A DNA stretch of 64,000 nucleotides. Source: Flavobacterium glycines (GTDB lineage Bacteria; Bacteroidota; Bacteroidia; Flavobacteriales; Flavobacteriaceae). This document shows positions 48,407-57,211 of this stretch, piece by piece. The position numbers and the translations under genes are program-made. Position 1 is the first letter of the stretch. Each line of letters starts with the position of its first letter. Where the stretch lies: assembly GCF_900100165.1 (NCBI RefSeq), contig NZ_FNEO01000001.1:558001-622000 (forward strand), written 5' to 3'. A model generated the notes under the pieces. It was not told where the DNA came from. It saw nothing but the letters and a program-made list of their open reading frames with translations, and made no database searches.

Positions 48407-49990
48407 TTAGTTAAAATTAAAAATCAGATATAAAACAAAGATGGTAATCCCCAATAAACCAAATAATAGTTTTACACGCTTACTGGTTTTAGGAACATCG
48501 GTTTCACTAACAAAAGTAGTTTCCGGATTTTTATCGGCCAATGAAATCAAAATTGCTGCTAATGTCAACACTACAAAAATGTAGAATGAAATTAATAAAA
48601 AGTGAGGCCATGCTGTATAAACATCCGCAGGAAAAACCCATAAATACAATACCCCTACAAACAAACTAAAAGCGGAACCCCAGGATAATGTAGCGTTTAC
48701 CGCTTTCTTAGTAGTACGTTTCCAGAAAACACTCAATAAAAACACCACTGATAAAGAAGGTGCTAAGAAACCTAAAACCGCCTGAAAAATATTGAATAAA
48801 TTCTGTCCTTTAATATTATCAATAGCTACTGCAATCAGGATTGCAAACACACATCCGGCAGCAATAGTTAAACGTCCAATTCTAATTTGGTCTTTGATAG
48901 TAGCTTCCGGATTGATTTTCTTTACATAAATATCATTCGTAAAAACGGTACTCAATGCATTCAATGACGAACCAATAGTTCCTACCAAAACGGCAATCAT
49001 AACACAAATTACCAAACCGTTCATTCCGCTAGGGAATAAATTAGTTACCATAGTCATATAAGCCAAATCGGAATTTTTACCTAATTCAGGAAATAAAACG
49101 GAACAAAGAATTCCCGGCAAAATAAACAATGGCAATGCCATTACTTTTAACCAACCGATAAAATTCACACCTAATTGACCTTGTTCTAAATTTTTGGCTC
49201 CTAATACACTTTGCACCATCGACTGATCGGTACAAAAGAAAGCCACTGCAGCAACCGGATATCCTAATAAAATTGCCGGCCAAGGATAATGCGCATCAGA
49301 TGCAGGACGCACTAAATTCCAGAAATTAGATGGTGTTTTAGCAATCAAAGCTTCTACTCCTCCTACTTGTTGTAAACCTAAATAAGATAAGGTTAGTGAA
49401 ACCACAATTAGCAAAATCATTTGGAAAACATTCACTTTTGCAATGGCTTTTAATCCTCCTGCATAAGTGAAAATTCCGGAGAAAATCACTAAAACGGTTA
49501 CACTCTGCCACATTGGGATCCCTAAAATCTGGCGTACTAAAACACCCCCACTAAATAACCCCAATGACAACCAGCTTACCAAAATTTTCACCATGGCGTA
49601 CCAGGCTAAAATAGTCTGTGTACTATCACCATAACGTTTCCCCATATATTCAGGCATCGTGCTTACCTTACTTGCAATATAACGCGGTGCAAAAACCATC
49701 GCCAAAAGCAATAAAAACACAAAAGCGTACCATTCGAAATTTCCTGCTACAATTCCCGTAGCATAACCAATACTCGCAAAAGCCAATAACGAAGAAGGTC
49801 CCACATTAGTTCCCCACATGTTGAACCCGATATTGTACCAATTAAGTGAATTTCCTGCCAGAAAAAGTGTTTCGTTTTTCTTGCTTTGCTTCACACTCAC
49901 CACATAACCAATGACTAATAAAGTCACTAAATAAACCGCAACGATTATAAAATCTAAAGCCGTTAACTTATCGTAGATACTGTTATTCAT
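48407..49990 (-). CDS. Sodium:solute symporter (SSS family), probable sugar/uronate importer
   Basis: This 527-residue integral membrane protein has about 13-14 hydrophobic helices, no signal peptide and the SSS (sodium solute symporter) layout: DFIIVAVYLVTLLVIGYVVS as TM1, LFLAGNSLNWYNIGFNMWGTNVGPSSLLAFA (an SGLT-like block), KVSTMPEYMGKRYG, YAGGLKAIAKVNVFQ and GSSLNALSTVFTNDIYVK. SSS proteins in PULs carry monosaccharides over the inner membrane. Rhamnose, galacturonate or a rare RG sugar are candidates. Its ATG overlaps the stop of the upstream Gfo/Idh/MocA gene by 4 bases (ATGA), so they are translationally coupled and probably handle the same sugar. Confidence 0.93.
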   Translation of the reverse strand: MNNSIYDKLTALDFIIVAVYLVTLLVIGYVVSVKQSKKNETLFLAGNSLNWYNIGFNMWGTNVGPSSLLAFASIGYATGIVAGNFEWYAFVFLLLLAMVFAPRYIASKVSTMPEYMGKRYGDSTQTILAWYAMVKILVSWLSLGLFSGGVLVRQILGIPMWQSVTVLVIFSGIFTYAGGLKAIAKVNVFQMILLIVVSLTLSYLGLQQVGGVEALIAKTPSNFWNLVRPASDAHYPWPAILLGYPVAAVAFFCTDQSMVQSVLGAKNLEQGQLGVNFIGWLKVMALPLFILPGILCSVLFPELGKNSDLAYMTMVTNLFPSGMNGLVICVMIAVLVGTIGSSLNALSTVFTNDIYVKKINPEATIKDQIRIGRLTIAAGCVFAILIAVAIDNIKGQNLFNIFQAVLGFLAPSLSVVFLLSVFWKRTTKKAVNATLSWGSAFSLFVGVLYLWVFPADVYTAWPHFLLISFYIFVVLTLAAILISLADKNPETTFVSETDVPKTSKRVKLLFGLLGITIFVLYLIFNFN

Positions 49991-51051
49991 AGGTTATATT
50001 CTTTTAAAATATCAGCAATTTTTACTGGCATTCCTGTTTGTAATGTTCTGTCCATAGCCTGCAATAAAGCTACGGTTCCAATTCCTTCTTTCATATCCGG
50101 ATAAGCGGTAAATCCCTGCTCAATGCTATCAGCAAAATATTCTAAATAGTTTTGGTATTCTCCACCATGATGACTTTGCCCTTCAAAACGGAAATAATAT
50201 TTTAAAGTCGCATCACCCCAAGTGATTACTTTTTCTTCACCGGTTTTGTCGGTCACCGCATAACGCAATTCATGATAATCAGCCTGGCTGGCACCTTCAG
50301 TAGCTCTCAAAATAGTGCTCATTCCGCTGTCTCTTTGAGCTGGCTGTGTTGGCGAAGTATAAACACCACTCACTCTGGCAATTCTTCCATCAGTCGCTTT
50401 GAAGATAAAGTGCATCGTATCTTCATTCTTCAATCCCGCCGATTTTCCGTTGCTGCTAATCATTCCGTAACCCATCACTTCTTCAATATTTGGCAAATAC
50501 CATCTGATAAAATCTACTGGATGACTCAAACCGCCATACAACCATTTGAAAGATTGCAATAAAGACCATTCTTTCTTCAAAAACCATCTGTGGTCCGCGT
50601 GATATTGCGCTTCAATCGTTATCAAATCACCTATTAAACCAGCTTCATAATCGGCTCTTTGTCTTTTTGCAGGTTCAAAAAATCTAGAGCTTTGTCCGAT
50701 GAAAACCTTTTTCCCTGTTTTTTCGCTCAGTTCCAATAAGGCTGCCGCATCTGATAAATCATCAATAAAAGGCTTAGTACAAACAACATGTTTTCCGTGC
50801 AACAAAGCCTGTTTTACATGTTCAGCATGCAAATGATCCGGCGTGTAAATGGCAATGATATCAATAGCCTCGTCTTTTAACAAATCATCATAATTAGTTG
50901 TATAGTGAGGAAAATCAAATTCTTTCGCTCTTTGCTTACACAATTCTTCATTTCTATCACACACTTTTACCAACTCTACTTTGCTGCTTTCTATAGCTGC
51001 TGACATGGTACTACGTCCTTCTCCAAGACCTAAAATGGCTATTTTTAACAT
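49987..51051 (-). CDS. Gfo/Idh/MocA-family NAD(P)-dependent oxidoreductase
   Basis: This 354-residue cytoplasmic protein has no signal peptide. The N-terminal Rossmann fold has GLGEGRS (8-14), AIYTPDHLHAEHVKQALLHGKHVVCTKPF (67-95) with the family Lys93-Pro94 pair, and the C-terminal sheet domain has WLYGGLSHPVDFIRWYLP with His177 near the substrate site. The family oxidises or reduces sugars and cyclitols; the substrate is not readable. Its stop overlaps the symporter start (ATGA), and it follows the beta-helix/mutarotase gene after a 120-nt gap. This coupling points to metabolism of the sugar brought in by the symporter. It is one of the few cytoplasmic proteins in the locus. Confidence 0.92.
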   Translation of the reverse strand: MLKIAILGLGEGRSTMSAAIESSKVELVKVCDRNEELCKQRAKEFDFPHYTTNYDDLLKDEAIDIIAIYTPDHLHAEHVKQALLHGKHVVCTKPFIDDLSDAAALLELSEKTGKKVFIGQSSRFFEPAKRQRADYEAGLIGDLITIEAQYHADHRWFLKKEWSLLQSFKWLYGGLSHPVDFIRWYLPNIEEVMGYGMISSNGKSAGLKNEDTMHFIFKATDGRIARVSGVYTSPTQPAQRDSGMSTILRATEGASQADYHELRYAVTDKTGEEKVITWGDATLKYYFRFEGQSHHGGEYQNYLEYFADSIEQGFTAYPDMKEGIGTVALLQAMDRTLQTGMPVKIADILKEYNL

Positions 51052-51079
51052 CGTTTTTTAATTATTTTTTTATCTAATA

Positions 51080-51124
51080 GACGGATTAAAATCCATCCCT
51101 ACAATATCACCGAGCCTATGGCTC
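51080..51124. repeat. GGATTAAAATCC / GAGCCTATGGCTC intergenic element
   Basis: Two small palindromes, GGATTAAAATCC (51083-51094) and GAGCCTATGGCTC (51112-51124), lie in a short GC-richer stretch within the 120-nt gap between the beta-helix and oxidoreductase genes. I recognise the type as a common Flavobacterium intergenic sequence. There is only one copy in this window, so the call rests on memory. Confidence 0.4.
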
Positions 51125-51171
51125 TTTATCATGATTCTCTTTACTCTTTTTTCTTTAATCTTTTTTCTGTT

Positions 51172-53673
51172 CTAAAGCTTCTTCAAAAAATTCCAAACTT
51201 CTCCGGGTTTTGTCCCTTCAACTCCGGTTTGGTATTTTTTCATTATCGCATTCCAGTCGTCTACACGAGGATTATTCTCAACCGTTTTTGGATTTAATTT
51301 ATCCAGACTTTCTCCTTTTGGAATACTGATTACCAACATCAATTGTCTTCCGTTTTTGAAAACCTGTAATTGTTGGAAATCGGCATTACAGAAACCTTTG
51401 GCTATTTCAGGCCATTTCTCAAATTGGGTAGTGTGATAATCTACATATTCTTTTTGCATTTTAGCATCGTCTACAAGATTTGCAGTCAACACAATATTTT
51501 CCCATTCCGATGCAACTTTAACATCTTTACATCTTTCAAAATTTTGAAAATCGTAAATTGGGTTTTCGTAGATTTTAATTTCCAATGCCGGGAAAGCCAA
51601 TGCCAGTTTCTTTTTGGTTCTTTCCGGCTGATTCATCAAACCATAAATCACCAGATGATTTTCCCATTGGTACAATTCTTCACCTACAATTCGGAAACCT
51701 TTTATAGTCGATTTGATTTTTTCAATATCAAAATCTTTTCCAACTAATTCAATCGCAACCGACTTAGGCATTTCCTGTAATCCCCAGGCATCATCAACAA
51801 CAACTTCCTTTTTCAAATTAGCAAAAGGAGCGCGAATACCTGCATTTTCTTTTATTTTTGGATCTACAAAAGCATAGTTGTCTTTCCAGATATTTCCTGC
51901 AGGTCCATTGTTGTTTTTTAAGATTTTCTGAATCGGAATCCAGTTGTTTTGAATAGTAAAATGCTGTGATCCTTCATCGGTGTACAAATACAACCATAAA
52001 AACGGATCGTGTGCATACGGACTGAAATACACTTTGTCAATATAATTCTCTTCAATTCGGCTGTCTGCCTGAGAAGAAAGCGTGTAGATTCCCGCCACAT
52101 CATGCAAATGTTTCGCATAATGATGGATTTTGTTTCCAATAATTTTATTATTTCGCATCACATTTTCGGTGTGTGTCCATCCCCATCCCATCGAAATTCC
52201 GCTGTACGCCACATCTGAAATTTCGTTGTGCTCAATAGTAAGACCTTTCACAAAACCGGCTGCAATTCCTAAACATCCCCAATCTTCATTGGCAACATTG
52301 GTAATTACATTATCAGCCACCAACTCATCCGAACAAACTTCTCTTTCGTCTTTTACAACCAATGGTAAATGAGCTTCGAAAGGCTCTTCGGAGAAAACAC
52401 CCAGATTAATTCCGTTTCCACCAATGTCTTTAAATAAATTTCCCTGAACACGATTGTGATTTGTTCCTTTATTGAAATCCAAACCAGTCGAAGACAAATG
52501 CTCAAAACTACAAGCTTCAAACGCGGTGTTATTTGCAAAATTCACTTCAACAGCAGCACGTGGTCTTCCCACCCAAGCCTGATTTTCTAAATTAGCCTGA
52601 TTAGGAGTTCCCGGAACTTTTAACTTATAAGCATCCAGCAAATACATTCCCGCCTGCAAAGGCACGTGACCTTGTTGCGACGGACGCAGCCAATTACTGT
52701 ATTGAAAAGAAATTCCTTTAAACTTAAAATAACTTACTGGTGAATCGATGGTACCTTTTACATCCACTAAATTCTCTAATACAGGTGCAGTAACTTTGGC
52801 GGAAGCCATATTTTCTCCTGCTCTTGGGATATAATAGATTTTGGCTTTTTTTCTATCCAAAAACCACTCTCCTGCCTCGTTCAATAATGACATCCCATTA
52901 TTCAGGAAGAATGCCGAATTTCCGTTATTCTTAGAAATCCACGGCGCAGGCCACGGATGCTCACTCTGAATACGGCTTTCCGGTTTTTCAAATGAAAGTC
53001 GGGCGCTGTCTTTGACAACTTCGATATTTTTAATACGTAAATTAGCAATAGCCCACCATTGTACGATGAACATTTCCATTCCCGGCTCAAACTTAACCGA
53101 CTTATCTTTAAAAGGAATCCAACAAGTCTCCGTTTCCTTGTCCCAGGATAAAATACGATCCATTTTGTCTCCGGCAGTACTTTTAGCTCTAACAGCTTTT
53201 ACATCATTTACCCAAAGTTGACGATAATTAATCACTTCACCTGCAATTTGAGGAGCATCGGCTACCCAAACAGCTCCCGGTTTTAAACCGTTTATAGAAG
53301 TTGTCGTTTTTTTCCAATTCTTAATGTTCATTCCACCACTAAAAACAGGCTTTGCATTCACATCGGCTTCAATTGTGGTTGGACTATCAGCAGTTCCAGA
53401 ATCCTCAGGTCTTACAAACAAAGGTTCGTCAAAATAATAAGTACCGTCTTTTATGATAATATGAATTCCTCCTTTTACCGAAGCATCTTTCAATCGACGC
53501 AGTTCTCTGGCTTTTCTCAATGCCATATGTACTGTTGCCAGCGGACTAGCTTTAGTTCCTTCATTCGAATCTTTACCGTTTGTAGCCACCCAAATATCAG
53601 CAGCCTGCATAGAAAACACAGTAAAAAATACTAGTAAAGAAGTCAATAGGCTAAGTCGATTTTTTAAAAACAT
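51172..53673 (-). CDS. Beta-helix (GH141-like) enzyme fused to an L-rhamnose-mutarotase-like domain
   Basis: This 833-residue protein has signal peptide MFLKNRLSLLTSLLVFFTVFSMQA. Residues about 25-620 form a right-handed beta-helix with the opening DIWVATNGKDSNEGTKASPLATVHMALRKARE, GGIHIIIKDGTYYFDEPLFV and GAVWVADAP ... YRQLWVNDVKAVRAKS, which recalls GH141 (a family with an RG-II fucosidase). Residues 720-833 look like L-rhamnose mutarotase: KEYVDYHTTQFEKWPEI (741-757) aligns with the EEYxxxHxxxWPEL motif, with Tyr743 and His747 in the catalytic positions, and the end DDWNAIMKKYQ ... GEVWNFLKKL is alike. Residues 634-719 could be a second dimeric alpha/beta domain. It is the first gene of the locus and probably transcribed from the divergent region with an operator. 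Confidence 0.75.
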   Translation of the reverse strand: MFLKNRLSLLTSLLVFFTVFSMQAADIWVATNGKDSNEGTKASPLATVHMALRKARELRRLKDASVKGGIHIIIKDGTYYFDEPLFVRPEDSGTADSPTTIEADVNAKPVFSGGMNIKNWKKTTTSINGLKPGAVWVADAPQIAGEVINYRQLWVNDVKAVRAKSTAGDKMDRILSWDKETETCWIPFKDKSVKFEPGMEMFIVQWWAIANLRIKNIEVVKDSARLSFEKPESRIQSEHPWPAPWISKNNGNSAFFLNNGMSLLNEAGEWFLDRKKAKIYYIPRAGENMASAKVTAPVLENLVDVKGTIDSPVSYFKFKGISFQYSNWLRPSQQGHVPLQAGMYLLDAYKLKVPGTPNQANLENQAWVGRPRAAVEVNFANNTAFEACSFEHLSSTGLDFNKGTNHNRVQGNLFKDIGGNGINLGVFSEEPFEAHLPLVVKDEREVCSDELVADNVITNVANEDWGCLGIAAGFVKGLTIEHNEISDVAYSGISMGWGWTHTENVMRNNKIIGNKIHHYAKHLHDVAGIYTLSSQADSRIEENYIDKVYFSPYAHDPFLWLYLYTDEGSQHFTIQNNWIPIQKILKNNNGPAGNIWKDNYAFVDPKIKENAGIRAPFANLKKEVVVDDAWGLQEMPKSVAIELVGKDFDIEKIKSTIKGFRIVGEELYQWENHLVIYGLMNQPERTKKKLALAFPALEIKIYENPIYDFQNFERCKDVKVASEWENIVLTANLVDDAKMQKEYVDYHTTQFEKWPEIAKGFCNADFQQLQVFKNGRQLMLVISIPKGESLDKLNPKTVENNPRVDDWNAIMKKYQTGVEGTKPGEVWNFLKKL

Positions 53674-53955
53674 AAAAGCTATTTTAAATTATAATTGAAT
53701 TCTGATTCTCATCAATTTTAACACCATACTCACTCTCAAAACAAACAAAATGTAAACGTTTTCATTTTTAATGTTAAAAAAAAAGTCTTTCGACTCTGAT
53801 ATGCTTGATAATAAATAAATTGGGTTGGGCAAGTTAATTATTTTAATATAAAAAAAATCATAGTTTTAAACAACGGTCGATTTTATAAAAAAGGATAAAA
53901 TTATAATAAATAAATTTAATAATTATCTTTATACCAATTTAATAGAAATTAATTT
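53674..53955. promoter_or_regulatory. Divergent control region between the PUL and the AraC gene (282 nt)
   Basis: This gap separates the first PUL gene (minus) from the AraC regulator (plus). It contains the third operator (53747-53768). On the plus side TATCTTTA (53924-53931) resembles the -7 box TAnnTTTG with one mismatch, 24 nt before the AraC ATG. On the minus side TAAAATTG (53720-53713) is a one-mismatch match, about 40 nt before the first PUL gene. Both promoter guesses are weak. The rest is AT-rich with no gene. Confidence 0.45.
53747..53768. promoter_or_regulatory. LacI-type operator, imperfect copy, in the divergent region
   Basis: AAAATGTAAACGTTTTCATTTT is a 22-bp palindrome with one mismatched base pair; the central AAACGTTT and flanking ATG/CAT agree with both susC-upstream sites. 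It lies 74 nt upstream of the first PUL gene, which links this promoter to the susC promoter by a common regulator. Confidence 0.65.
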
Positions 53956-54906
53956 ATGAATTCCTTTTTATTGCCAAAAACCATAACTGAGAAAGATGAA
54001 CACGGTAACTATGGTGTTTGGTGGCACGAAAACAATCCGGGACCATTAAAAAAACTGCCTTTCATTAGTCAGTTTGGCAGCATGAAATTCTCCAAAGTCC
54101 GTATTGACGACACCATGCGACCACACCTTAATGACGGTATCGAGATACATTATGTGAATAGTGGCAAATACGACTGGGTAATCGAAGGCAAAGAAATCGA
54201 ATTGCTACCCGAGAATTTATCGGTTACCGCTCCTTGGCACGAAAACGGAAGTCTTTCCGGAATTATGGATATTGGTCAGATCAACTGGATTATCATTAAA
54301 CCTTTTGAATTTTCAAAAAATATAGCTTTAGATCTGGGTAATTGGAGTAAATTATCTAAAAATTTCCAGCAAAATCTAGGCGAAATGATTGGTGATGCCA
54401 GCAATTCGGTATTGGAAAAAGCCAAGAATTTTAAAAAATATTTTGACGAAATACGAAACGAATTAACTTTTCAGGAAGAAGGTTTTGAGATAAAAGTTCA
54501 AAACATTCTGGAGAATCTTTTCATCGATTTACACCGCCAACTTTCGAATAAAATTCAAAAAAACCAGGAAGACGGCAGCTTTATTGAAAAACTAACCCAA
54601 TTACTAAAAAGCGATTTAACTCGAAAATGGCATATTGAAGATTTGGCTTCAGAATTTAATATGGGCAAAACTAAGTTTACTTATGAAGTTAAAAAACTTA
54701 CCGGTTTCCCTCCTAACAGTTTCATAATTAGCTTAAAACTCGAAAAAGCCATCGATTTAATTCAAAACAACAAGGACATTAGTATGGCCGAAATTGCTTT
54801 TATATGCGGATTTTCGTCATTACAACATTTTACCTCAACATTTTCACAACGCAACGGAATAAGTCCAAGGAAATACCAACTTCAACAACAGAAAAAAAAG
54901 AAATAA
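53956..54906 (+). CDS. AraC-family transcriptional regulator
   Basis: This 316-residue protein has no signal peptide. Residues about 15-115 are a cupin-like sensor domain (GIEIHYVNSGKYDWVIEGKEIELLPENLSVTAPWHENG). The C-terminal AraC domain has two helix-turn-helix units: HIEDLASEFNMGKTKFTYEVKKLTG (226-250) and ISMAEIAFICGFSSLQHFTSTFSQRNGISPRKY (275-307). Such proteins bind a sugar or oligosaccharide and control the nearby locus. Divergent placement next to the first PUL gene makes it the best local candidate activator, although the visible palindromes look more like LacI sites. It ends at a hairpin terminator that it shares with the convergent SPOR gene. Confidence 0.93.
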   Translation: MNSFLLPKTITEKDEHGNYGVWWHENNPGPLKKLPFISQFGSMKFSKVRIDDTMRPHLNDGIEIHYVNSGKYDWVIEGKEIELLPENLSVTAPWHENGSLSGIMDIGQINWIIIKPFEFSKNIALDLGNWSKLSKNFQQNLGEMIGDASNSVLEKAKNFKKYFDEIRNELTFQEEGFEIKVQNILENLFIDLHRQLSNKIQKNQEDGSFIEKLTQLLKSDLTRKWHIEDLASEFNMGKTKFTYEVKKLTGFPPNSFIISLKLEKAIDLIQNNKDISMAEIAFICGFSSLQHFTSTFSQRNGISPRKYQLQQQKKKK

Positions 54907-54907
54907 A

Positions 54908-54935
54908 AAAACCTATTCAGTAACGAATAGGTTTT
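54908..54935. terminator. Bidirectional intrinsic terminator between AraC and SPOR genes
   Basis: An 11-bp perfect stem (AAAACCTATTC with GAATAGGTTTT) has a 6-nt loop AGTAAC, flanked by A-runs on the left and T-runs on the right. It lies 1-2 nt past the AraC stop and 5 nt before the convergent gene's stop, so it serves both strands. Confidence 0.85.
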
Positions 54936-54940
54936 CTAAA

Positions 54941-55897
54941 TTATAATGATTGAACCAGCAACCAGGCTTCCGGATTTTCTGATTCCCGAACTTCATTTTT
55001 AAGTTTCTGAGCTTCGGCATAAGTAGCAAAACTACCATAAAGCACAGGATACAAACCGTGTTCGTTAATATCTAATCTTCTGGCATTATAGCCCAATTTT
55101 TTTAACTTTTTCACAACCTGATTTGCATTGCTTTCATCTCTAAAAGCTCCGGCTACCACGTGGTAAGGCAATTTAATTTCTTCCTTTTCTTCTTTATTGG
55201 CTTTTACAGAAAGTGTTACAGGAGCCATCGGGCTTTTGATAAAAAAAGTAGCCTCCTGAATTTTAGACTCTACTTTCTTTTGTACTGCTTTTTCAACTAA
55301 AACCGTTTGAGTTTCAATTTGATTATTCCAAACGGAATAAGCTGCTGTACCCGCTAAACCTAATCCTAAAATAAAAATAGCAGCATATTTCAAATACGAA
55401 CGACCACTTCTTTCCTCAGGAACTAAGGCAATTACTTCCCTTTCTTCAACAACGGCAGGTATTTCCTCTGTAGCTTCTCTTTTAACCGCCGGAGCGATAA
55501 AAGAAGACAAACCAAAGGAAGAAGTCAAATAATTCTTTTGTTCCGAAGGTGTAAAAATTAAATTATCTGTAGCGCCTAAAACAAAACTACCTACATTTTT
55601 AACCATTAAGGCTCTGTTTTGTTCCAATTCCTTTTTCCAGTTCAACACCTGATATTGAATAGCACTAATAGCATATTCATAAGAAGTTTTTTCAGCTCTG
55701 GCAATATGATTTGCTAATAAACCATCATTATTTTTAATGTTGGTGTTAAAAGAAATCAATTTTTTAGGCGGATAAAAAGAATTTGCACTCTCAACCCACT
55801 GCGCCGATTGGATTTCAGTCAAAAAAGCACCGAAACCAGGAACGGTAACGCATTGATAACGATATAATAGTTGGCTTATGTAGTGTTCTATATTCAT
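54941..55897 (-). CDS. SPOR-domain protein with N-terminal HU/CCDC81-like domain
   Basis: I choose the ATG at 55897 (MNIEHYISQLLYRYQCVTVPGFGAFLTE), the conserved family start, not the one six codons upstream. The protein is about 318 residues. An HU-like (CCDC81-type) domain fills about 1-125, one membrane helix is near 166-188 (YLKYAAIFILGLGLAGTAAYSVW), and a SPOR domain at about 240-312 carries LPYHVVAGAFRDESNANQVVKKLKKLGY and YPVLYGSFATYAEAQKLKNEVR. SPOR domains bind denuded peptidoglycan at division sites. This architecture is common in Bacteroidota and the function is probably cell-envelope related. It is not part of the PUL. Confidence 0.9.
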   Translation of the reverse strand: MNIEHYISQLLYRYQCVTVPGFGAFLTEIQSAQWVESANSFYPPKKLISFNTNIKNNDGLLANHIARAEKTSYEYAISAIQYQVLNWKKELEQNRALMVKNVGSFVLGATDNLIFTPSEQKNYLTSSFGLSSFIAPAVKREATEEIPAVVEEREVIALVPEERSGRSYLKYAAIFILGLGLAGTAAYSVWNNQIETQTVLVEKAVQKKVESKIQEATFFIKSPMAPVTLSVKANKEEKEEIKLPYHVVAGAFRDESNANQVVKKLKKLGYNARRLDINEHGLYPVLYGSFATYAEAQKLKNEVRESENPEAWLLVQSL

Positions 55898-55902
55898 ACA
55901 TA

Positions 55903-55932
55903 CAAAGTTATACATCCAATATAGTTATCAAA
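55903..55932 (-). promoter_or_regulatory. Candidate promoter of the SPOR-domain gene
   Basis: On the minus strand TTTG (55932-55929) and TAACTTTG (55910-55903) match the Bacteroidota -33 and -7 boxes exactly with 18 nt between. The -7 box ends 6 nt before the chosen ATG, which predicts a nearly leaderless transcript. Confidence 0.55.
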
Positions 55933-55999
55933 ATTTTATTCACAATTTTTATTAACAATCCAGAAGAAAATTTATACATTTCAATTTCAAATATTTAGC

Positions 56000-57100
56000 A
56001 TGACAACATCCGATTTATTTTACATATTAGCTTTACAGCGAATCGAAGGTATTGGCGACATTATGGCGAAAAAATTAATCAGTCATTGTGGTTCAGCCGA
56101 AGCTGTTTTTAAGACCAAAAGCAGTCAATTAGCAGCGATTGATGGCATTGGTTCCACATTACTTAAAAATCTAAAAGACCAATCGGTATTTGACAAAGCC
56201 AATAAAGAATTGGAATTTATTCAAGCTAATAATATTAGTACAGCCTATTTCCAGGACGAAAATTACCCCGACAAACTCAAACATTGTGTTGACGCACCGG
56301 TACTCCTATTTACCGCCGGAAATATCGATTTAAAAAACCGAAAAATTATCAGCATTGTCGGTACACGCCAAATTACCTCTTACGGAACCGAATTTTGTAA
56401 AAAACTGATTGAAGATTTAATCCCGCTCAATCCGGTTATCGTCAGTGGTTTTGCTTACGGAGTGGATATCGTAGCACACCAACTGGCTATGGAAAACAAT
56501 TTGCAAACCATTGGTGTTTTAGCTCATGGTTTGAACCAAATTTACCCAAAAAACCACAAAAAATACATGGCTAAAATGGAACAAAACGGCGGTTTTATGA
56601 CGGAGTTTTGGAGTTCAGCCAATCCTGACAAAGAAAATTTCGTCAAGCGAAACCGCATTGTAGCCGGAATGGCGGAAGCCACGATTGTTATCGAATCGGC
56701 GGAAAGAGGCGGTTCTTTAATTACTGCTAATATGGCGAATGATTACAACCGTGATGTTTTTGCCGTTCCGGGACGAACTACTGATAAATACAGCACAGGC
56801 TGTAACAACCTGATCAAAACCCAAAAAGCAAACGTACTCACCAGTGCCGCCGATTTAATTTACATGTTGAATTGGGACATTAAAGAAGAACCCAAAGCCG
56901 TCCAAAAACAATTGTTTGTTTCCCTCGACAATGAGGAACAAAAAATATATGATTACCTTATAAAAACAGGAAAAGAATTAATGGATATTATTGCGCTGGA
57001 ATGTGAGTTCCCTATTTACAGGGTTTCTAGCATTTTATTGAATATGGAACTCAAAGGAGTAATCAGACCCTTACCGGGAAAATTATTTGAGGCGATTTGA
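56000..57100 (+). CDS. dprA: DNA-processing protein DprA
   Basis: This 366-residue protein is the usual size. An N-terminal helical/HhH-like part (about 1-70, IEGIGDIMAKKLISHCGS, IDGIGSTLLKNLK) is followed by the Rossmann-type DprA domain with IISIVGTRQITSYGTEFC, VSGFAYGVDIVAHQLAM, GLNQIYPKNHKKYM, FVKRNRIVAGMAEATIVIESAERGGSLITANMANDYNRDVFAVPG and GCNNLIKTQKA. A winged-helix end (about 300-366, EEQKIYDYLIKTGKELMDI) completes it. DprA loads RecA on incoming single strands in natural transformation. It runs divergently from the SPOR gene. Confidence 0.97.
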   Translation: MTTSDLFYILALQRIEGIGDIMAKKLISHCGSAEAVFKTKSSQLAAIDGIGSTLLKNLKDQSVFDKANKELEFIQANNISTAYFQDENYPDKLKHCVDAPVLLFTAGNIDLKNRKIISIVGTRQITSYGTEFCKKLIEDLIPLNPVIVSGFAYGVDIVAHQLAMENNLQTIGVLAHGLNQIYPKNHKKYMAKMEQNGGFMTEFWSSANPDKENFVKRNRIVAGMAEATIVIESAERGGSLITANMANDYNRDVFAVPGRTTDKYSTGCNNLIKTQKANVLTSAADLIYMLNWDIKEEPKAVQKQLFVSLDNEEQKIYDYLIKTGKELMDIIALECEFPIYRVSSILLNMELKGVIRPLPGKLFEAI

Positions 57101-57211
57101 TAAGTTACCGCAGATTTCTTCGCCAGCTCACTAAGGTTTTTGTCTTAGATTAAATTTGTAAGATTTTTTTATTATTTTTAACCCACGCAACTGATTAAAA
57201 AGCCATAAAAA

